DNA of 64,000 nt from the NCBI RefSeq assembly GCF_020881035.1, contig NZ_JAJITC010000001.1, positions 620,001-684,000 of the forward strand, read 5' to 3'. Position 1 is the first letter of the stretch, and each line of letters starts with the position of its first letter. Position numbers and translations under genes: made by a program. Below the pieces are notes generated by a model. It was not told the DNA's origin, ran no database searches, and worked only from the letters and a program-made list of their open reading frames with translations. Shown here piece after piece: positions 25,779-35,026 of this stretch. The stretch comes from Paraburkholderia translucens (lineage in GTDB: Bacteria > Pseudomonadota > Gammaproteobacteria > Burkholderiales > Burkholderiaceae).

Positions 25779-26017
25779 GCGTAACTTCCGGGCGTTCGTC
25801 GCCTCGTTTTCGTTCGCCATTTGCTTACCGTTCGATTCGGACATCCTGCTAGCCCGATCCGCCATGCGCCGCGGTAATTACCGGTGTAAGCCGGGCAGGA
25901 TAGGCCGAATCGCGTCTGTTTTTCCGTACCCCATTGGCGTCACGCAGCCGTCATCATTGCGACACACAGCGAAAGCAGCATCGAGAACTCTGCGACTACA
26001 CTTTTGGGGCTCACGTC

Positions 26018-27604
26018 ATGCCGGAACTTTCGTATCCGCAACCGGGCGCCGCCAGCGGCAAAGGCCGTAGCGCGGGCCTGGTTATTTTCGTCGCCCTGCT
26101 CATTGCCGGCGCCGTGTACTGCGCCGTGCATCTGATAGACGATTTGCAGCCCGTGCGCGAAAGTTCTGTGATGCCGTATTTTCTGCTCGGCGTCGCACTG
26201 CTGATCGCGCTCGGCTTCGAGTTCGTCAACGGCTTTCACGACACGGCGAACGCGGTCGCCACGGTTATCTACACGCACTCGCTGACGCCGAATCTCGCGG
26301 TCGTCTGGTCCGGCGCGTGGAATTTTCTCGGCGTGCTGACGTCGAGCGGGGCGGTCGCTTTCGGCGTGCTGCAACTCCTGCCGGTCGAGCTGATTCTGCA
26401 AGTCGGCAGCAGCGCCGGCTTCGCGATGGTGTTCGCGCTGCTGATCGCCGCCATCATCTGGAACCTCGGCACCTGGTCTTTCGGCCTGCCCTCGTCGAGC
26501 TCGCACACGCTGATCGGCTCGATCATCGGCGTGGGTCTGATGAATCAGTTGATGCACGGCACGAACGGCACGAGCGGCGTCGACTGGAATCAGGCGCTCG
26601 GCGTCGGCAAATCGCTGCTGTTTTCGCCGATCGTGGGCTTTCTGCTCGCGGGGCTGCTGCTGCTGATCCTGAAGGCCGTCGTGCGCGTACCTGCGCTGTA
26701 TGCCGAGCCGAAAGGCAAGGAGCCGCCGCCGTTCTGGATTCGCTGCCTGCTGATTCTGACCTGCACGGGCGTGTCGTTCGCGCACGGCTCGAACGACGGC
26801 CAGAAAGGCATGGGCCTGATCATGCTGATCCTGATCGGCACGGTGCCCACCGCCTACGCGCTGAACAAGGCGGTCACACCGGCGCAAACGCAGACCTTCG
26901 TCGCGGTCGCGCATCAAACCGCGGCGATGCTGTCGCGCTACACGCAGGGCGCGGCGCCTTCCGCGGATCCGCGCGCCGACGTCGAGGCATTCGTGCGCAC
27001 CCGTACGCTGACGCCCGCTACGCTGCCGGCGCTGCAGCAACTGACCGAGCAGATCGGCCGCCAGGTCGGCGAATCGGGCTCGATGGCCGCGGTCCCGCAA
27101 GGCATCGTCGATAACGTGCGCAACAACATGTATGTCACGTCCGAGGCGATCCGTCTGATGCAGAAAGCCAATCAGCCGCAGTTCTCGCCCGAGGACGCGA
27201 AGATCCTCGCCAACTTCAGAACGCAGATCGATCACGCAACCAAATTCATTCCGCCGTGGGTCAAGGTGGCGGTCGCGATCGCGCTGGGGCTCGGCACGAT
27301 GGTCGGCTGGAAGCGCATCGTCGTCACGGTGGGCGAGAAGATCGGCAAGCAGCATCTGACGTACGGCCAGGGCGCGGCGGCTGAGGTCGTAGCGATGGTC
27401 ACGATCGGCGCCGCCGACGTCTACGGTCTGCCGGTGTCGACGACCCACGTGCTCTCTTCCGGCGTGGCCGGCACGATGGCGGCCAACGGCTCGGGTCTGC
27501 AATGGGCCACCGTGCGCAGCCTCGTGCTCGCCTGGGTGTTGACGCTACCCGCGTCGATCGCGCTTGCGGGCGGCTTGTACTGGCTATTCCGTTCGGTGTT
27601 CTGA
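26018..27604 (+). CDS. pit: Low-affinity inorganic phosphate transporter (Pit family)
   Basis: 528 residues from MPELSYPQPG; a longer frame 28 codons upstream lacks support. About ten hydrophobic segments; Pit marks include GFEFVNGFHDTANAVATVIYT, GLPSSSSHTLIGSIIG, and the second-half repeat FAHGSNDGQKGMGLIM and GLPVSTTHVLSSG. A soluble loop of about 130 residues lies between halves. It carries metal-phosphate with protons across the inner membrane. A polyphosphate kinase gene is convergent, suggesting a phosphate-storage pairing. Confidence 0.92.
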   Translation: MPELSYPQPGAASGKGRSAGLVIFVALLIAGAVYCAVHLIDDLQPVRESSVMPYFLLGVALLIALGFEFVNGFHDTANAVATVIYTHSLTPNLAVVWSGAWNFLGVLTSSGAVAFGVLQLLPVELILQVGSSAGFAMVFALLIAAIIWNLGTWSFGLPSSSSHTLIGSIIGVGLMNQLMHGTNGTSGVDWNQALGVGKSLLFSPIVGFLLAGLLLLILKAVVRVPALYAEPKGKEPPPFWIRCLLILTCTGVSFAHGSNDGQKGMGLIMLILIGTVPTAYALNKAVTPAQTQTFVAVAHQTAAMLSRYTQGAAPSADPRADVEAFVRTRTLTPATLPALQQLTEQIGRQVGESGSMAAVPQGIVDNVRNNMYVTSEAIRLMQKANQPQFSPEDAKILANFRTQIDHATKFIPPWVKVAVAIALGLGTMVGWKRIVVTVGEKIGKQHLTYGQGAAAEVVAMVTIGAADVYGLPVSTTHVLSSGVAGTMAANGSGLQWATVRSLVLAWVLTLPASIALAGGLYWLFRSVF

Positions 27605-27618
27605 GTCCGCCCCGCTCC

Positions 27619-28545
27619 TCAATACACCTCGGGCACGATCATCGACTGAGGCACCGGCTGACGGCTATAGTCTTCGTGATAGACCCGCGGCGGCAACTCG
27701 ATATGCGGATGCTCGATCTCGTGATACGGCACCTGGCTCAGCAGATGCTGGATGCAGTTCAGACGCGCGCGTTTCTTGTCGACGGCCTGCACGACCCACC
27801 ACGGCGCTTCGGGAATGTGCGAGCGCTGCAGCATCACTTCCTTCGCCTGCGTATAAGCTTCCCAGCGGCGCCGGCTCTCCAGATCCATCGGGCTCAGCTT
27901 CCACTGCTTGAGCGGATCATGAATGCGGTTCTGGAAGCGGAGCTCCTGTTCTTCGTCGGTAATCGAAAACCAGTACTAGAGGATCTGCACGCCGCTGCGC
28001 ACCAGCATCTTTTCGAACTCCGGCACCGAGCGGAAAAACTCCTCGTACTCGTCGTCAGTGCAGAAGTTCATCACTCGCTCGACGCCCGCGCGGTTATACC
28101 AGCTGCGATCGAATAGCACCATCTCGCCGCCCGCCGGCAGATGCGATACATAGCGCTGGAAATACCATTGGGTGCGCTCGCGGTTGTTCGGCGCGGGCAA
28201 CGCGGCCACGCGGCACACGCGCGGATTGAGGCGCTGCGTGATGCGCTTGATCGCGCCGCCTTTGCCGGCCGCGTCGCGTCCCTCGAAGATGACGACCAGC
28301 CGATGCCCCGTCGCGACGATCCAGTCCTGCAGCTTGACCAGTTCTCCCTGCAGCCGGAACAGTTCGCGGAAGTAATGTTTGCGCGCCTCACGACGCTCGG
28401 GCGTAAAAGCGGCCGCGCCGTCGATGATGCGGTCATCGACTTCCATTTCGAGTTCTTCGTCGTAGGCGTCGATGAGGTCTTCCTCGAACCGGCGTTGCCG
28501 CTCCGCCATCAGTTCGGTATGAGATCTCGAATCCGGCTCTTTCAT
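27619..28545 (-). pseudogene. ppk2: Polyphosphate kinase 2 interrupted by an in-frame amber codon
   Basis: A single frame of 309 codons from ATG (GAGGAG upstream) reads PPK2 end to end except for TAG at 27976-27978, codon 190, between GVQIL and YWFSITDEEQ, where family members commonly have Lys (AAG to TAG is one change). Before it lie the Walker [10 protein letters not shown] and the Walker [11 protein letters not shown]; after it, the SPMDLESRRRWEAY region and the rest. PPK2 transfers phosphate between polyphosphate and nucleotides. Without suppression or readthrough the product would lack the last 120 residues and be inactive; sequencing error is also possible. Confidence 0.85.
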
Positions 28546-28697
28546 TGCGGCTCCTCGCAACTGGAATGGGTTGGCGCGCGGCGGCCAGCAACGCGGACGC
28601 GCTCGATTATCGAAGCACGAGGTGTCAGCCGTGTTACCGCGTGGGCGGGCGCTGCACAACCGGGGAAACACTCATGATAGCGAGATTTGCGCCAACC

Positions 28698-29096
28698 CTA
28701 ACGCAGCGGTCGCGCAAAGCTCAATTCATGGCCGTCCGGATCGGTGATATGAAAATAGCGCTCGCCCCACGGCGCATCCGACGGCGCGAACGACGGTTGC
28801 AGACCCGCCGCCAGTGCCTTGTCGTAGATCGCATCGACGTCCGACACGTAGATGATCACGCGCCCCCACCAGTTGACCGGCGCGCGCGGATCGGCGATCA
28901 GGTTCAGATACGAGCCGCCGAACCCGAACGACGTGAACGCCTCGCGCGCACCGCCGTACCTGAGCGGGAAGCCGAGCGCTTCGTAGAACGCGACGGCGCG
29001 CTGCATGTCGCCGGTAGCGAGCGTGATCGCGCTGAGCGACTCGATGCGTGGATCCGGCTGCGGGGAAGGCGGCGCTGAAGCGGTCGATGCGGACAT
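28698..29096 (-). CDS. Glyoxalase/bleomycin-resistance (VOC) family protein
   Basis: 132 residues from the ATG with GGAG upstream. The VOC pattern is clear: LATGDMQRAVAFYEALGFPL, FGFGGSYLNLIADP, IIYVSDVDAIYDKAL and FHITDPDGHELSFARPL. Metal ligands His/Glu are suggested at the last part, but substrate cannot be assigned. It stands alone between ppk2 and the protease gene. Confidence 0.85.
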   Translation of the reverse strand: MSASTASAPPSPQPDPRIESLSAITLATGDMQRAVAFYEALGFPLRYGGAREAFTSFGFGGSYLNLIADPRAPVNWWGRVIIYVSDVDAIYDKALAAGLQPSFAPSDAPWGERYFHITDPDGHELSFARPLR

Positions 29097-29264
29097 GAAG
29101 GGGATCTCCGTGGCGCGTGGGTAGCGGCGTGCGGCGGCGCGCTCGGGAAAGTGTCTCACACGCGGCGGCAGTCAGCCTCGCGCCGCGCCCCGCGGGCTCC
29201 CGGATGCCCTTGAAAACCCCAGAGACGCCCCGCATCTCGCAGCCCGTCTATCCGGAGCATCGTT

Positions 29265-30317
29265 ATGGGAAGCCGCCCACGCTTCATCGATGACCTGTCG
29301 AGCGCCGCATCCGACGCCCCCGGGCCGCAATCCACCGACCTTTTGACTCACAACGACGACGCACTGCTCGACGCCTACTCCCGCACCGTGATCGGCGCAC
29401 TGGAGCGCGTGCAGCAGGCGGTCGCGTTTATTGCCGTCGAACACCAGCTGCCGGGCGAGACGTCCGCGCATCCACGGCGCGGCCCGCGCGGCGGCACCGG
29501 CTCGGGCTTTCTGTTCACGCCCGACGGCTACCTGCTGACCAATAGCCACGTCGTGCATGGCGCGACGAATATCCAGGTGACGCTAGCCGACGGCGCGAAG
29601 TTCGACGCCGACCTGGTCGGCGACGATCCCGGCAGCGATCTCGCGGTGCTGCGCATCGGCTCACCGGAGGCGCTGCCGCACGTGGAGCTCGGCGAATCGT
29701 CGAAGCTGCGCGTCGGGCAGATCGCGATTGCGGTCGGCAATCCGCTCGGGCTGCAGCAGACGGTGACGACCGGCGTCATTTCGGCGCTCGGCCGTTCGCT
29801 GCGCTCGAATTCCGGCCGCATGATCTACGACGTGATCCAGACCGACGCGGCGCTGAATCCGGGCAACTCGGGCGGACCGCTGATCAATTCGGCAGGCCAG
29901 GTGATCGGCGTGAATACCGCGATCATTCCGGGCGCGCAGGCTATCTGCTTTGCGACCGCGATCGATACCGCGAAGTGGGTCATCATGCAGATCTTCGCGC
30001 ACGGCCGCGTGCGGCGAGCGTATATCGGCGTGGCCGGCACGACGACGCCGCTGTCGCGGCGCGTGCAACGCTACTTCGGGCTCAGCGCGCAAAGCGGCGT
30101 GCATGTGATGGAGATCGTCAAAGGCAGTCCGGCCGCGCTCGGCGGCTTGCGTACCGACGACACGATCGTCGCCATCGACGCGCAACCGGTGCAGGATGTG
30201 GATGGCCTGCAACGCACGCTCGACGCCTCGCGTATCGACAGACCGGTCAGCGTGACGGTGCTGCGCGGCGCGCAGCGGGTGGAGCTGACGGTGACGCCGG
30301 TGGAGCAGGCGGGGTGA
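29265..30317 (+). CDS. HtrA/DegP-like trypsin-type serine protease with PDZ domain
   Basis: 350 residues. The catalytic triad is His in LTNSHVVHGA, Asp in GSDLAVLRI and Ser in NPGNSGGPLI. A single PDZ domain occupies about residues 255-345 (VMEIVKGSPAALGGLRTDD). Unlike DegP or DegS, the N-terminus (GSRPRFIDDLSSAASD) has no signal peptide or membrane anchor, so the protein may be cytosolic or use an unusual start. No neighbours indicate a target. Confidence 0.9.
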   Translation: MGSRPRFIDDLSSAASDAPGPQSTDLLTHNDDALLDAYSRTVIGALERVQQAVAFIAVEHQLPGETSAHPRRGPRGGTGSGFLFTPDGYLLTNSHVVHGATNIQVTLADGAKFDADLVGDDPGSDLAVLRIGSPEALPHVELGESSKLRVGQIAIAVGNPLGLQQTVTTGVISALGRSLRSNSGRMIYDVIQTDAALNPGNSGGPLINSAGQVIGVNTAIIPGAQAICFATAIDTAKWVIMQIFAHGRVRRAYIGVAGTTTPLSRRVQRYFGLSAQSGVHVMEIVKGSPAALGGLRTDDTIVAIDAQPVQDVDGLQRTLDASRIDRPVSVTVLRGAQRVELTVTPVEQAG

Positions 30318-30350
30318 TAGCAATAGCGCGGGATAGGCAGCGAGGCGTGC

Positions 30351-31781
30351 TCACGCGCGCCCGCGGCTGCCGCGCGCGATCTCGTCACCTGCGTCCCTCG
30401 GCAGACGCCGTGTAATCGGAATCGACAGACATGAGAACAGACCGACGACGAGAAACGCCGGCCAGAAATCGGAGAACACGATCTTCGGATGCCCTTGCAG
30501 GCGATGCGAAATCTGCAGCACGATGCCCGAGATCGTCACGCCGAGGCCGAGCGACATCTGCTGGATGACGCTTGCCACGCTCGTCGCGCGGCCGACCTCG
30601 CTGCTCGGTATGTCCGCATAAGCAAGCGTATTGAGCGACGTGAATTGCAGCGACGGAAAAAAGCCGCCCGCCAGCACGATGCACCAGATCACCCAATGCG
30701 GCGTGCCGGGAAAGAACAGCCCATACACGGCGATCGCAAGACCGGCGCACGCGGCGTTGACCATCAGCACGGTGCGAAAGCCGAAACGTTCGAGAATGCG
30801 CGACGCCATCGTCTTCATGAAGATCGAGCCGAACGCGGACGCGCAGGTGATCGCGCCGGCTCTGAACGCGGTCATGCCGAGCCCTTCCTGCAATGCGAGC
30901 GGCAACAGGAACGGCACCGCGCCAAGACCGATGCGAAACAGCGAACCGCCGATCACGCTCGCATGGAAACTCGGAATGCGCAGCAGACGGAGATCGAGCA
31001 CCGGCAGCGCCACGCGCCTCGCATACAGCACATAGGCCAGCAGCAGTGCCATGCCGATCACGCACATGCCGGCCGACTCGCGCGTCGATACCAGCTCGCC
31101 GCCGACCAGCGAGAGCCCGAGCATGAACAGCGATGCCCCGCTCGCCGACAGCACGAAGCCGAGCCAGTCGAGCCGGCCGGGATGCGGCTCGCGCGTATTG
31201 GCGATGTATTTGTTGGTGAGCCAGATGCCGAACAGCCCGATCGGGACGTTGATCACGAAAATCAACCGCCAGTGCAGATAGGTCGTGATAAAGCCGCCGA
31301 GCGGCGGCCCGACCACCGGACCGAGCAGCGCCGGCACCGTCAGATAGTTCATCGCACGAATGAACTCCGACTTCGGCACCGACCGGAAGATGATGATGCG
31401 GCCCACCGGCACCATCAGCGCGCCGCCGATGCCCTGCACGAAGCGCGCGAGCACGAAGGTATCGAGCGAAGTGGAGGCCGCGCACAGCAGGGAGCCCGCC
31501 ATGAAGATGCCGATTGCGGTGCGAAACACGTTGCGCGAACCGAAGCGGTCGGCGACCCAGCCGCAGATCGGGATAAAGACGCCAAGACCGATCACATACG
31601 CGGTGACGGCTAGCTTCAGCGTGATCGGATCGTGGCCGAGGTCGCGCGCCAGAACCGGCAGCGACGTCACGATCACCGTGCCGTCCACGTTTTCCATGAA
31701 CATCGCGCATGCGACGATCAGCGGGACGATGAAAGCGCCTAAAGCACGCAGCATTGTCGTGGCGACGGGGCGGCCAGCCAT
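30351..31781 (-). CDS. MFS exporter, DHA2 (EmrB/QacA) type, 14 helices
   Basis: 476 residues. Helix 1 holds MENVDGTVIVTSLPVLARDLG, the DHA2 start motif; motif A is WVADRFGSRNVF; motif C is VPALLGPVVGPPLGGFI. The number of hydrophobic segments fits 12-14. Members export drugs, dyes or metabolites by proton antiport. No TetR or MarR regulator and no membrane-fusion partner is adjacent. Substrate unknown. Confidence 0.9.
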   Translation of the reverse strand: MAGRPVATTMLRALGAFIVPLIVACAMFMENVDGTVIVTSLPVLARDLGHDPITLKLAVTAYVIGLGVFIPICGWVADRFGSRNVFRTAIGIFMAGSLLCAASTSLDTFVLARFVQGIGGALMVPVGRIIIFRSVPKSEFIRAMNYLTVPALLGPVVGPPLGGFITTYLHWRLIFVINVPIGLFGIWLTNKYIANTREPHPGRLDWLGFVLSASGASLFMLGLSLVGGELVSTRESAGMCVIGMALLLAYVLYARRVALPVLDLRLLRIPSFHASVIGGSLFRIGLGAVPFLLPLALQEGLGMTAFRAGAITCASAFGSIFMKTMASRILERFGFRTVLMVNAACAGLAIAVYGLFFPGTPHWVIWCIVLAGGFFPSLQFTSLNTLAYADIPSSEVGRATSVASVIQQMSLGLGVTISGIVLQISHRLQGHPKIVFSDFWPAFLVVGLFSCLSIPITRRLPRDAGDEIARGSRGRA

Positions 31782-31797
31782 CTATGGAAAGCGTCGA

Positions 31798-32210
31798 TTA
31801 TGGCATCGCGGCCGCAACAGATGTTGTTGCGGGCAGGCATTTTGCCGCGCGCCGCCGTGCATCATCGCGCGCGGCACGGGCGCCCATGCCCATGTCAATG
31901 CCCAGGAATGGCATCGCCGTGACGAGCGCATCGCAGGCGAGATCGTAAAAATGACCGATCCCGCTCGCCTTGCCGCCGATTCGCGCGGGTTCGCGGTCCG
32001 CATGATCGACGAAGCTCGACAGGACGATCAGCAGCGCGCCCGCATGGGCCATGCGAATCTGCCATGCGCAAGGCACAACGCGCCTGCGATTCCGATCGGC
32101 AGGCGCAGTGTGGTCAAATGGCTCGGCGTGACGCGTGGGCCCGTCGCGAAGAAAGCGCAATTCGCCGAATCGCGATAAAGTGCGAATCCAGTTGTGCCTG
32201 TCATGCGCAA
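31798..32210 (-). pseudogene. CDP-alcohol phosphatidyltransferase remnant, frameshifted
   Basis: Two frames together read a CDP-alcohol phosphatidyltransferase N-terminal half: PSHLTTLRLPIGIAGALCLA in one, then AGALLIVLSSFVDHADREPA and GHFYDLACDALVTAMPFLG in another, after a shift near 32035. The family motif DG-x2-AR-x8-G-x3-D-x3-D is degraded: DREPAR lacks the Gly after Asp. The 3' part of the gene is missing. A decayed membrane-lipid enzyme is the likely origin. Confidence 0.6.
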
Positions 32211-32302
32211 TTCGATCGATGCGCAGCACCGTTCGTGTCCTCACTGGGATGGCGCGGCCGTTGCTGGCCCGGGGCATCGACTGTAGACGAGCGCCTACAC
32301 TC

Positions 32303-32734
32303 ATGAACCGTCTTCTTGTCCTTCTGCTGGTTGCCGCGGCGGCCGCGCTGCCGCTCCCTTCATTCGCCGTGGAGCTGGATGGGCCACTGGTGTGCAATGA
32401 GACCGGCCACCAGTTCATTGCTGATCTCATGCAGCAGCAGTTGATCAACCCTAAGCCGACGCATGTCGAAAGCAACTCGATCAACGCGTTCGCGCTGATG
32501 CCCAATGTGCATCTGAGCGCGTTTGGCTTCCACGTGTTCGCGGTGGTCGGCTTCGAAAAAGACGACCCGATGTTCCAGGTCGGCGACGGCGAGCCGGTCG
32601 CGCAGTCCGCGTACGGCGTCGTCGTGTTCGGCAGCGACGACAAGGTGAAAAGCGCGCTTGAGAACGCCGGCAGCACGGCGATCGTGCATCACGTCGCACC
32701 GTTCATCACCGCGATTTTTTGCAAGCGCAGTTAG
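32303..32734 (+). CDS. Exported hypothetical protein
   Basis: 143 residues, with a signal peptide (NRLLVLLLVAAAAALPLPSFA). The mature protein contains CNETGHQFIADLMQQQL and a Cys close to the end, CKRS, which could pair. Alternating beta-like segments such as VHLSAFGFHVFAVVGF follow. No family recognised. It is convergent with the next gene. Confidence 0.6.
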   Translation: MNRLLVLLLVAAAAALPLPSFAVELDGPLVCNETGHQFIADLMQQQLINPKPTHVESNSINAFALMPNVHLSAFGFHVFAVVGFEKDDPMFQVGDGEPVAQSAYGVVVFGSDDKVKSALENAGSTAIVHHVAPFITAIFCKRS

Positions 32735-32795
32735 GGGTTGGTGACACCCGCGCCGCATGCGGCCATCGCTACGCAACGGCACCCACCAGCGTCGC

Positions 32796-33332
32796 TCACC
32801 CCGGCCGACGAAACTCGTTTGCGACCCACGCCGCGGCGCTCGCCTTGCTGAGCTTGAAGGTCGGCGCAACCTGGACCTGCGCGATCTGCTCGCCGAAGAC
32901 ATCGAGCGCGCTCAGCAGGGCATACGGTTCGTCTTCGTCGGGGACGATATCGAGCGTGATGTCGAGTTCGCCGTTGCCGTCCGCACTCGGCACGCGCACC
33001 GCCTTGTGCAGTTGCGCGCGCAGCTGCTGCTCGTGACGACGCAGCACTTCCGACGCCGTTTTGACGAGCGTGTTGAACGCCGATGCGTCGAGCGGCTTCG
33101 GATCCTTCTTGTTGCGGCCCATCGTCCACGGACCAACGAGCGCGGGCTCCGCCTCGCCGTCCTTGATCATTTCGACGGCCCAGCCTTCGTCGTCTTCGTT
33201 CTTGATGATGCGCGCGGTCCAGCCGCTGTCGCGCCACAACCGCTCTTCGTGCACGCTATCGTCCGCTCCCGACGAGTTGTCGGCCAGAACCTCGGCATTC
33301 GTGTCGGACGGGGGAAAGGGCGTGTCGTTCAT
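32796..33332 (-). CDS. Conserved-looking hypothetical protein
   Basis: 178 residues from the ATG (MNDTPFPPSD); a GTG five codons upstream is an alternative. The N-terminus is acidic and likely disordered; the middle shows SGWTARIIKNEDDEGWAVEMI and PALVGPWTMGRNKKDPKPLD, the end VFGEQIAQVQVAPTFKLSKA. No signal peptide or membrane helix. I do not recognise the family, but composition and codon bias are those of a real gene. Confidence 0.6.
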   Translation of the reverse strand: MNDTPFPPSDTNAEVLADNSSGADDSVHEERLWRDSGWTARIIKNEDDEGWAVEMIKDGEAEPALVGPWTMGRNKKDPKPLDASAFNTLVKTASEVLRRHEQQLRAQLHKAVRVPSADGNGELDITLDIVPDEDEPYALLSALDVFGEQIAQVQVAPTFKLSKASAAAWVANEFRRPG

Positions 33333-33463
33333 CACAGGATTACTCACTTCGCGAGGCGCAAAACAGATTTCGAGCCCGCGATTCTACCTGCCCGGCCGCC
33401 CCAACGATCGAAACTTCTATTTCCCTCGACGCGGCAACGTATGCATCAGCGTTAGAAATTGCA

Positions 33464-33489
33464 TAAAAAAACGCGGCCCGAAGGCCGCG
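33464..33489 (-). terminator. Rho-independent terminator reading leftwards
   Basis: CGCGGCC-CGAA-GGCCGCG forms a strong hairpin with a tetraloop; on the minus strand it is followed by a run of seven Ts (33464-33470). It would end a leftward transcript from the region 33500-33800, where no clear gene is recognised. Confidence 0.65.
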
Positions 33490-34011
33490 AGTAAAAATGA
33501 AAAAGACACCCTTTGGTCGAAGGGGTCGCCGAATATTATAAATGGCATCCCACCTGGATTTAAGGCTTCCTTCGGAAGACTGCATTGCGCAAATCAACCG
33601 GAATCAGCGGACACGGCACCATCCGGGTTTTCCGCCCGGATCCTCGCTCCGTATCCATCTGAGGACATCGTGGCGCTTGACGGCAAATCCGCCACTCAGC
33701 GCTACAAATGGCGCCGTTTTGCGAATCCTCGGTGATGCGATTAATTAACATATTCCCGGATTCGAGGCCGAGTTATTGTAAGACGTGTAAGTAATTGTCC
33801 CGCATAACGCAATTACCCTATAAGCGCACGGCCGCACTAGTGACGATGTCAATGGATGCTCGCTATACTGCCCCGGCTGCCGTGCGACATTGCGAGACCG
33901 CGACGCCTGCACAGCGGCTTCGTCGCGAAGCATCGTGTTGTGCGCCAACGCACCTCGCTTCGCCCGCGCCTCACTTTCCCATGCATGAACGGGAACGCCG
34001 CCGATCGGACC
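33490..34011. other. 520-bp region without a recognised gene
   Basis: A leftward transcript seems likely because of the terminator at its left end, and a 63-codon minus-strand frame (33560-33751, starting MLINRITEDSQNG) begins inside it, but no family resemblance or convincing ribosome site was seen. It may encode a small RNA or a small protein. The right part is the upstream region of the lipoprotein gene. Confidence 0.35.
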
Positions 34012-34365
34012 ATGAAGAGACTTCTCCTGCTTGCCCCCGCTGTCGCCCTCACTGCCACCCTCGCCGCTTGCGGTTCGTCGAGCGGCCCCGCGCGCGATGC
34101 ATCCGCGCCGCTCGTGTACGTGTCGTCCTCACGCACGCCTGCGTCTATCGCGGCCTGCCTCGACGAGCGTCTGTCGCGCGTGCGTGCCTCGCACGCCGGC
34201 GGCGTGACCGAACTCGCGGTCGGCGCCGATTCGAACAACTCGTACTTCATCACGTTGACGCCGCTCAACGGCTCGACGGTGATCAAGGTCATGCATCCGG
34301 CCAACGCGCCCGACGATCCACCCGAAGCGGAAATGCGCTTCGCCATTGCGCGCTGCGCGACCTGA
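34012..34365 (+). CDS. Hypothetical lipoprotein
   Basis: 117 residues. The signal peptide RLLLLAPAVALTATLAACG ends in a good lipobox (LAAC-G), so it should be lipid-anchored. The rest contains SSSRTPASIAACLDERLSRV and NSYFITLTPLNGSTVIKVM, and ends with a Cys near the C-terminus. No named family. It is followed by a same-strand membrane protein. Confidence 0.65.
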   Translation: MKRLLLLAPAVALTATLAACGSSSGPARDASAPLVYVSSSRTPASIAACLDERLSRVRASHAGGVTELAVGADSNNSYFITLTPLNGSTVIKVMHPANAPDDPPEAEMRFAIARCAT

Positions 34366-34505
34366 GCGGCGCGTCGCACGTGAAGGTCGTGCGCTACCGG
34401 CCGTTGCGCGGATTTTTGTCTCGCGCATCGGCTATTTTTTTATCCGCTCATCTGCGAACATAGCCGCCCTTTGTTTTTCGCGCGGCACGCGTGCCGCGAG
34501 CTTCA

Positions 34506-35018
34506 ATGGCATCCAGCAAAGCGCATCATGCGACCGGTTTCGCGGCCGGGGTCATCGCGGCGGCGATCGTCGCGCGCAACGGCGGCGGTCCGTTTCATCC
34601 GGGCGTGCTGCTGAGCTTCATCGCCGGCGTGGCCGGCAGTACCGCGCCGGACTGGCTCGAAGTCGCATGGTGGTCGCGCGCGCGGCGGCTGTGGATCACG
34701 CATCGGACCTTGACGCATTGGGGCGTCGGCTGGCTCGCGTTGCTCGCCGTGTCATACCACGCGCTCGGGCATTCGATCTACGCGGCGCCGGCGTTCGGCT
34801 TCGCGTGCGGCGGCCTGATGCATCTGTTCGCCGACTGGCCGAATCCGCTCGGCGTGCCGTGGATCGCAGGGCGGCATTCGTTGAATCTATGGAATAGCGG
34901 GCACTGCGATCTGATCGTCGTCGCGGCGTCGTGGGCGGCCGCGTGGTTTATCGGCGAGCATGTGTGGCTGCATGGCGTGCATGCGTTGCCGTGGTTGCGG
35001 CATTGGCGAATGAGCTAG
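34506..35018 (+). CDS. YdjM-like inner-membrane metal-dependent hydrolase family protein
   Basis: 170 residues starting ASSKAHHATGFAAGVIAAAI. The His-rich pattern SKAHHATG, APDWLE, THRTLTHWGVGW and GGLMHLFADWPNPLG matches the YdjM/DUF457 family (PF04307) of membrane proteins with conserved His and Asp, thought to bind metal. About four membrane segments. Function unproven in the family. Confidence 0.82.
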   Translation: MASSKAHHATGFAAGVIAAAIVARNGGGPFHPGVLLSFIAGVAGSTAPDWLEVAWWSRARRLWITHRTLTHWGVGWLALLAVSYHALGHSIYAAPAFGFACGGLMHLFADWPNPLGVPWIAGRHSLNLWNSGHCDLIVVAASWAAAWFIGEHVWLHGVHALPWLRHWRMS

Positions 35019-35026
35019 GCGCTGCG

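Noticed and set aside
34491-34506. Upstream start for the YdjM-like protein
   Set aside because: The extra five codons add nothing conserved; the internal ATG fits the family start better.
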